Source: Elysia crispata (Eukaryota > Mollusca > Gastropoda > Plakobranchidae). Taken from it: a stretch of DNA of 64,000 bases. This document shows, piece after piece, positions 59,590-64,000 of this stretch. Location of the stretch: positions 175,001 through 239,000 of the forward strand of contig JAWDGP010002101.1 of assembly GCA_033675545.1 (NCBI GenBank), read 5' to 3'. Position 1 is the stretch's first letter; each line of letters starts with the position of its first letter. The position numbers were made by a program, and so were the translations under genes. Below the pieces are notes generated by a model. It did no database searches, was not told the origin of the DNA, and was given only the letters and a program-made list of their open reading frames with translations.

Positions 59590-59856
59590 ATCAGGCCTAA
59601 ACTAAAGCATCGCTGAGAGCCGATTTTGAGACGCTGTGTAGAAAATACCAGCTACAAAGCTGTGGTGATGCCCGTAGAAGTTGGTGCCAGAGGAGTCGTA
59701 GAGTCATCAGTCTACGATCTTCTGACTAAAATTTCAATATGTGGCAACAAAAGAACAAAAGCTCTAAAGTTACTGGCGGAAAAAGCCGAAAACAGTTTCC
59801 GGTGGATATGGAGCAGGAGAAATCAGTTTCCTTCAAAAGGATTAAAAATACTCTAA
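59590..59856 (+). pseudogene. R2-like LINE ORF C-terminal tail
   Basis: The plus-strand frame 59626-59856 contains 'YKAVVMPVEVGARGVVESSV', 'LLTKISICGNKRTKALKLLA' and 'AENSFRWIWSRRNQF' before a stop. The spelling 'P.EVG.RG.V..S', a short helix, and 'W.W..R' is that of the C-terminal end of R2-type non-LTR retrotransposon proteins found in many animals. Upstream RT is absent, as expected for a 5'-truncated insertion. A tRNA-like SINE starts about 15 bp after the stop. Confidence 0.6.
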
Positions 59857-59867
59857 CTCTCGCAGGA

Positions 59868-59965
59868 CCAGTTGGCGAAGTGGTATAGCGCCAGGATCAG
59901 CAATCCATCAAGAGATGAGGGTTTGGTTTCGAATCCTGGCACTGTGCACAAAAAAAAAAAAAAAA
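59868..59965 (+). mobile_element. tRNA-derived SINE
   Basis: A box A match 'tggcgaagtgg' lies at 59873-59883 and a box B match 'ggtttcgaatcc' with one extra T at 59925-59936, about 42 bp apart. An A-run at 59950-59965 forms the tail. The layout is that of a tRNA-derived SINE or retro-pseudogene. The acceptor stem cannot be closed cleanly, so it is not a working tRNA gene. Confidence 0.75.
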
Positions 59966-59966
59966 C

Positions 59967-62067
59967 TGGGAGACACCTGGAAGTCATGACCTGGGTGTGC
60001 GCCCCCCCCCCCCCCCCCCCCTTCCCCCCCCCCCCCTCTAGAGTGTCACAAGTATCTCACTGTATATGGGCACAAAAATACCTCGCTCCAGAAAGGAGGC
60101 ATCCCCGGAGTTTGTGGATGCTTAGAACATGCAACGATGATCTTGACAGCTATTCAAAGGGAAAAATTCGGAGAAACTTAACCTCGATGTCATTTGGTTG
60201 GAAATGGTAAATGCTTACGGATGGGTACAACACCAAATTATTTAGCTGGCCCTGAGGATGTACAATGTTCCGGATGATATGCAGGTGATGCTAGATGAAT
60301 ATTTCAGCGGTTTCCGTATGAGATTCTCCACTAATGGCTATAGAATGGATCAACTTGGAAATTGGCATCGCCATGGGCTGTACCATATCCCAATTCTGTT
60401 CGTCACGGCGCCATGTGTGATGAGTAAAATGATTTCACAAAATCAAATTTGAGATTATTATTTTTAAAAATAATAAAGTTTATAAAGTTTTACTCGTACA
60501 AATTATTTCTAATGAAGACACTGGATAATATAACATGTCTACCTCTACCTCTCTTTTTTTTCACTCTCCTTTTCTCTATGTCTCTCTGTCTGTCTCATTC
60601 TCTTTCTCGCTGTTTCTCTTTTTTTTCTCCCACTCAGAGTGTGTGTGTCTCTTTCTGGCACTCTGTCTCTCACTCCGTCGTTCTCTCTGTCTATTTCTTT
60701 TTTCTCTCTCTTTGCAAGCGTCCACAGCATCCATTTGGCTAGGTTCTAAACAAAAAAAAAATCAACTCAAACTGCTTTCCTCGATTTCCCTAAAATGTTT
60801 CGCCAACATTAAGCTAAACACGATCACCTACTGCGCGCGCCATTTTGAGGTGTAGATCTTGGTTTAAGTAACTGCGTGGCTAAGAATTCCTGCAAGGTAA
60901 TGCACTTTTATGTACTTAACGTGAAAATTTACAGCTTTCTAATTTATTTAGCGTTTACAAGGATCTAAAAAAAAAATAAAAAATAAAAAACAGATACTGA
61001 GATAGGGAAAGAATAAAATGTTAAGACAATTTCCTTTATTCCAAAAGGAATTAAGGTCTATATCTGAATTTTATGCTTAGAATTAGAAGTATCGACATAT
61101 CTAGAGTCTAGGTAAAGATGGATATGTGGAGGCATATATAAGTATATATAATTTTACCTGGGTCACGTAAGTAAAAGGAGAGATATCAAGACAAACATGC
61201 ATCGCAGCCTCGGCAAATTGACGCCAGAGTCCCGTTTATAGAACGGGTTTTTCAGTGTGCTTTTGAAACTTAATCGTACACATAGCCTCACTTCTTCTCT
61301 GTTTTGTTTATCTATTGATATAATCCCATTAGACGGTTGGGGGGGGGGGGGGGAAAAAAATTGAGAGAGAGTATAGATAGATAAAGACAGACAGACAGAG
61401 AGGGATAAAGGAACGAGTCGGAAATAAATGGATAAATTAAACTCATTAAGCCATCTTCGATCCTCTCTACATTCTAAATTAGCTGTAGCTCGTCGTCATA
61501 TATTCACGAACACTTATTTCCTCAGCAAAACCCATTTATAACTTTATGAAAAAGAGGTCTAGATTGTCAACTGGGCCATCCGACCATCACTGGCCTAGTG
61601 CAAATCGGTCATTGACCTCAAACAAGCGGCGCGAGCCAGAAAAAGAATTAAATTTCAATTGTTGAAAAATGAAGCGGCCGGACAAGGTAGGCGGTAAGCT
61701 GGAAGCTTCGAAGTGAGAGCTACCTTTTAGTGCGCGACATGTCGATATGCTTGGCTTTTCCAACTCGTAGCTTTTTCTATGTTCACTCCGGACGTGACCA
61801 TTTAATTAAATACTGTTAATACCCTATTCCTATGGCACATTCGCTATTGAACTGTCTCCACAGAAAATGGCGGCCGCAGGTTTTTTACCAGGCGCAAAAA
61901 ATCACAAATATTGACATTTTTATGGAAATAAAACATGAAATGATTAAGTTTTAACTCAGATCCTTTATTCTTTTTCTATTTATTTACAAAAAACTAGGGC
62001 TAGGACGGAGTATAAGCCAAGGAAAAATAAGGACGGGGTTAACGCCAAGGAGGAATAACTATGAAAC
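59967..62067. other. No gene recognised; homopolymers and simple repeats
   Basis: C-runs lie at 60003-60022 and 60025-60038, a pyrimidine-rich 'tctctctgtctgtctc' region at 60540-60715, a G-run at 61339-61352, and a (GA/GACA)n tract at 61361-61402. A frame at 60258-60452 is not recognised. The repeat copy at 61107-61262 is listed separately. Confidence 0.5.
61107..61262 (+). repeat. Dispersed repeat, copy 2 of 37.3/61.1 kb pair
   Basis: Partner of 37321-37500. Shared words include 'tctaggtaaagatgg', 'gtggaggcatatata', 'gtaagtaaaaggagagatat' and 'tcccgtt'. Confidence 0.7.
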
Positions 62068-62408
62068 AAGTGATTAGGGAAATGAAGACCTATTAGAACA
62101 GTGCCAACAAGAGACAATGGAGACTATGATTATCTGGAGGAGATGGAGGTGGATAGGTCACGTACTCCGCAAGGAACAAGATGCCATCCCTCGAGTAGCC
62201 GTTCAATGGAGGCCAGAGGGACACAGGAAACGCGGACGACCGAAAACCACCTGGAGAAGGACAGTGGAGGCAGAGGCAGCAGCCATGGGACAGTCATGGG
62301 GCACCTTGAGGATGCTGGCTCAGGACCGTGAGCAATGGAAGGAGTTTGTTGCTGCCCTAATTGTCTACGGCAAAAAGGGCAGTAAGTAAGTAAGTAAGTG
62401 ATTAGGGA
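62068..62408 (+). mobile_element. 5'-truncated LINE insertion with 13-bp target-site duplication
   Basis: The insert 62081-62395 carries a C-terminal LINE frame (62117-62389) reading 'WRWIGHVLRKEQDAIPRVAV' and 'RPEGHRKRGRPKTTWRRTVE', with 'DREQWKEFVAAL' before the stop. The tail is (TAAG)n at 62380-62399. 'aagtgattaggga' occurs at 62068-62080 and again at 62396-62408, a perfect 13-bp duplication flanking the insert. The coding words are typical of RTE/jockey-type elements of molluscs. The undamaged frame and perfect duplication suggest a fairly recent insertion. Confidence 0.9.
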
Positions 62409-63587
62409 GCTTCCACGAGAGAATCAATATTACCAGTACTACCAGAGCAATCTATAAACCATTTCGGTTCACTTAAAAAAATTGCAGCAGATTCATAGCG
62501 ATTTTTTTTTTCATTACACAGAAACTTCTAAAAATGTTGCGATTTACTTATATTTTGTTGAATTTTCTATTTCAAACTATCTAAGTGGAAATATATTTGA
62601 CAAATAAAAATAAATCAGGTGGGCTAAACAGAGATATTTTCAGTTCTCCAAATGGATTCATGAAAGTGCGGATAAACTTTTCTCCACATAGTGCAATATT
62701 TACATCATAATGAGAAAATCAACTGTTTAGAAACATAAAAAGCATATAAATAGTTTTAAGAGTAAGGAATAAGAGGATGAAGACAGGTCAATAATATCAA
62801 AAGACTAGTATAGTTTATAAAAATATAAACATACGGTAAAATAAAAGCTGTTCAACACAGGAGCGGCGTCTTATTTTCCGCCAGTAAACTAGGGCTATGA
62901 GGTTTCGTGTAAACGCGAACCCGTTTCAGTGAAAATTGCCACATTAAAACAAAAAATACCAAAATTTCACAAACAAAAATTTTTAATGGCCAAGCTTTTC
63001 GTGAATATAGGAAGAAAAAGAAAGAAAGAAAACAAGAGTTTATGGCCAAATGATATTATTTTAGTTGCTCATTTTACCAACATGCTCAACATACCTACTC
63101 TTCTTCAATTATGATATTATGTAAATAGAATCCTTCTATTTGTTCTGTATAGGTCTATGAAGAAAAGATTATTCCTTTATTATAGAATGAAATGACATTC
63201 GGTGAAACTTATGTATGCAAACCTTTATCACGGCACAGATTAAAATAATCTAAAGAATTAAGGGTCGTTTTGTACTTGATGGTAATGAGATGCAATCGAA
63301 TAATTAACAGAGATGTCATTGAAGTCTGAAAATTTTGCCTGAATTTTTTTCACCCCACCACTCCATCCACACACACCCACATACCTACGCGCATATTAAG
63401 TTCCAATCAATCACTTCAATGACTCTTACTCGTAAATTTCAAGAAAAGAAAAACTTCGTCACTGACCTGTCAAAAAAAGAGGAGACGCCTACATAAAGCT
63501 GCCATAGTTATATTTCTTTAGAAGAGTGCTTCACTTTAGCCTCTTGGGTGCTGCAGTGGCATTCTCTGGGCTATAACATGAATGTCT
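62409..63587. other. No gene recognised
   Basis: AT-rich sequence with overlapping short frames at 62852-63114 on both strands that show no domain. It lies between the LINE insertion and the 3' end of the edge gene. Confidence 0.4.
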
Positions 63588-63593
63588 TTTATT
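63588..63593 (-). terminator. Polyadenylation signal of the edge gene
   Basis: AATAAA on the minus strand (TTTATT on the plus strand) lies about 80 bp beyond the stop codon at 63675-63677, a normal distance for a short 3' untranslated region. Confidence 0.5.
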
Positions 63594-63674
63594 GTTTAAA
63601 AAAACTGTTGCCACCTGCTGCTCTGAACGCTGATGGTGTGATGAAGATGAGATAGAGGCAGAGTTCTGCACTAT

Positions 63675-64000
63675 TTAGGTAGGTCTATGTGCTGAGGTAC
63701 ATTTCATGCCTCTCTGCTTGGCAGTTTGAATGTGCAAGACGAGGGACTTGTCAACTTGATCATACAGAATATCATTCCTTTTGAAAAGTTGGACAGCAGA
63801 TATGTTCCTTGTAAGTAATTGATACTTTATAGCCTGATAAGCTTCATAAGTTGAAACGGCCATTCTACAGTATTTGACTTGGTTGTTATGATGTGATTCA
63901 TCATGGAGAATGATTTTTTTCCACTCTGGGTCCAGTAAAAATTGTAGGAAAGCTTTTATGATGGGCGACAGAGCTGGATAGTTTGGCATGACCTTGGCCC
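63675..64000 (-). CDS. Terminal exon of an unidentified gene, runs off the window
   Basis: A 108-codon open frame enters from the right edge and ends at a TAA (63675-63677). It reads 'MPNYPALSPIIKAFLQFLLD' from the first Met at 63989, then 'WKKIILHDESHHNNQVKYCR' and 'QTAKQRGMKCTSAHRPT'. Composition is balanced, not repeat-like. The frame is open right to the window edge, and the stop is followed by AATAAA. Together these suggest the last coding exon of a minus-strand host gene. I do not recognise the family. A repeat-derived origin cannot be excluded. Confidence 0.5.
   Translation of the reverse strand, partial: AKVMPNYPALSPIIKAFLQFLLDPEWKKIILHDESHHNNQVKYCRMAVSTYEAYQAIKYQLLTRNISAVQLFKRNDILYDQVDKSLVLHIQTAKQRGMKCTSAHRPT

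Noticed and set aside
59868-59949. Functional tRNA gene
   Set aside because: Box A and box B are recognisable, but box B has an extra base, the acceptor stem does not pair cleanly, and an A-tail follows; a SINE fits better.
59872-60210. 112-codon frame starting MAKWYSAR
   Set aside because: Its start is the translated SINE and its middle is the A-run and C-run; not a gene.

Overview
This window looks like a repeat-rich, AT-rich animal genome segment, most likely from a mollusc and perhaps a gastropod. The reasons are large introns with GT-AG borders, long TA, GA/CT and GT microsatellites, many decayed LINE, gypsy and DNA-transposon copies, scattered palindromic AGATCTAGATCT words, and a phytochelatin synthase gene. 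Nothing bacterial or viral in layout was seen: no operons, no ribosome binding sites, no CRISPR array. The species assignment is inference.

The one convincing host gene is a minus-strand phytochelatin synthase (PCS). Five exons are readable, from 5' to 3': 51027-51132, 40010-40182, 35666-35766, 22208-22326 and 13901-14045. Intron phases match at every junction, and together they give about 214 uninterrupted residues covering the papain-like catalytic core, with the Cys, His and Asp triad present. The first exon(s) and the C-terminal exon(s) were not found. A second, broken Cys-rich fragment that resembles a PCS C-terminus lies inside the 10.8 kb intron at 47.07-47.44 kb. At the right edge a 3'-terminal coding exon of an unidentified minus-strand gene (63675-64000) is followed by an AATAAA signal.

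Almost everything else is mobile-element debris. From left to right: a dead pogo/Tigger-type transposase (0.8-2.2 kb); a nearly full-length but dead L1/Tx1-like LINE (3.6-9.1 kb); a 40-bp satellite with an 80-bp higher-order period (9.47-9.68 kb); two regions encoding recurrent but unnamed repeat-borne proteins (15.6-17.8 kb minus, 27.8-29.0 kb plus) and a small possible relative (30.4-30.7 kb); an LTR element reduced to LTR, primer-binding site, gag start and LTR end (32.96-34.81 kb); a minus-strand LINE related to the first (40.75-43.25 kb); a minus-strand gypsy RNase H fragment (44.6-45.2 kb); a Harbinger-like fragment (49.2-49.4 kb); a gypsy-type element with domain order gag-protease-integrase-RT-RNase H (53.7-57.2 kb); a zinc-domain ORF fused to a 194-bp tandem array (58.4-59.3 kb); an R2-like LINE tail next to a tRNA-derived SINE (59.6-59.97 kb); and a 5'-truncated LINE with a perfect 13-bp target-site duplication (62.07-62.41 kb).

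A dispersed repeat of about 1.0-1.4 kb that I cannot classify occurs three times in the same orientation (24.1, 45.8 and 52.3 kb). Several shorter dispersed repeat pairs are also present. The elements do not cooperate with PCS in any visible way: they have inflated its introns.
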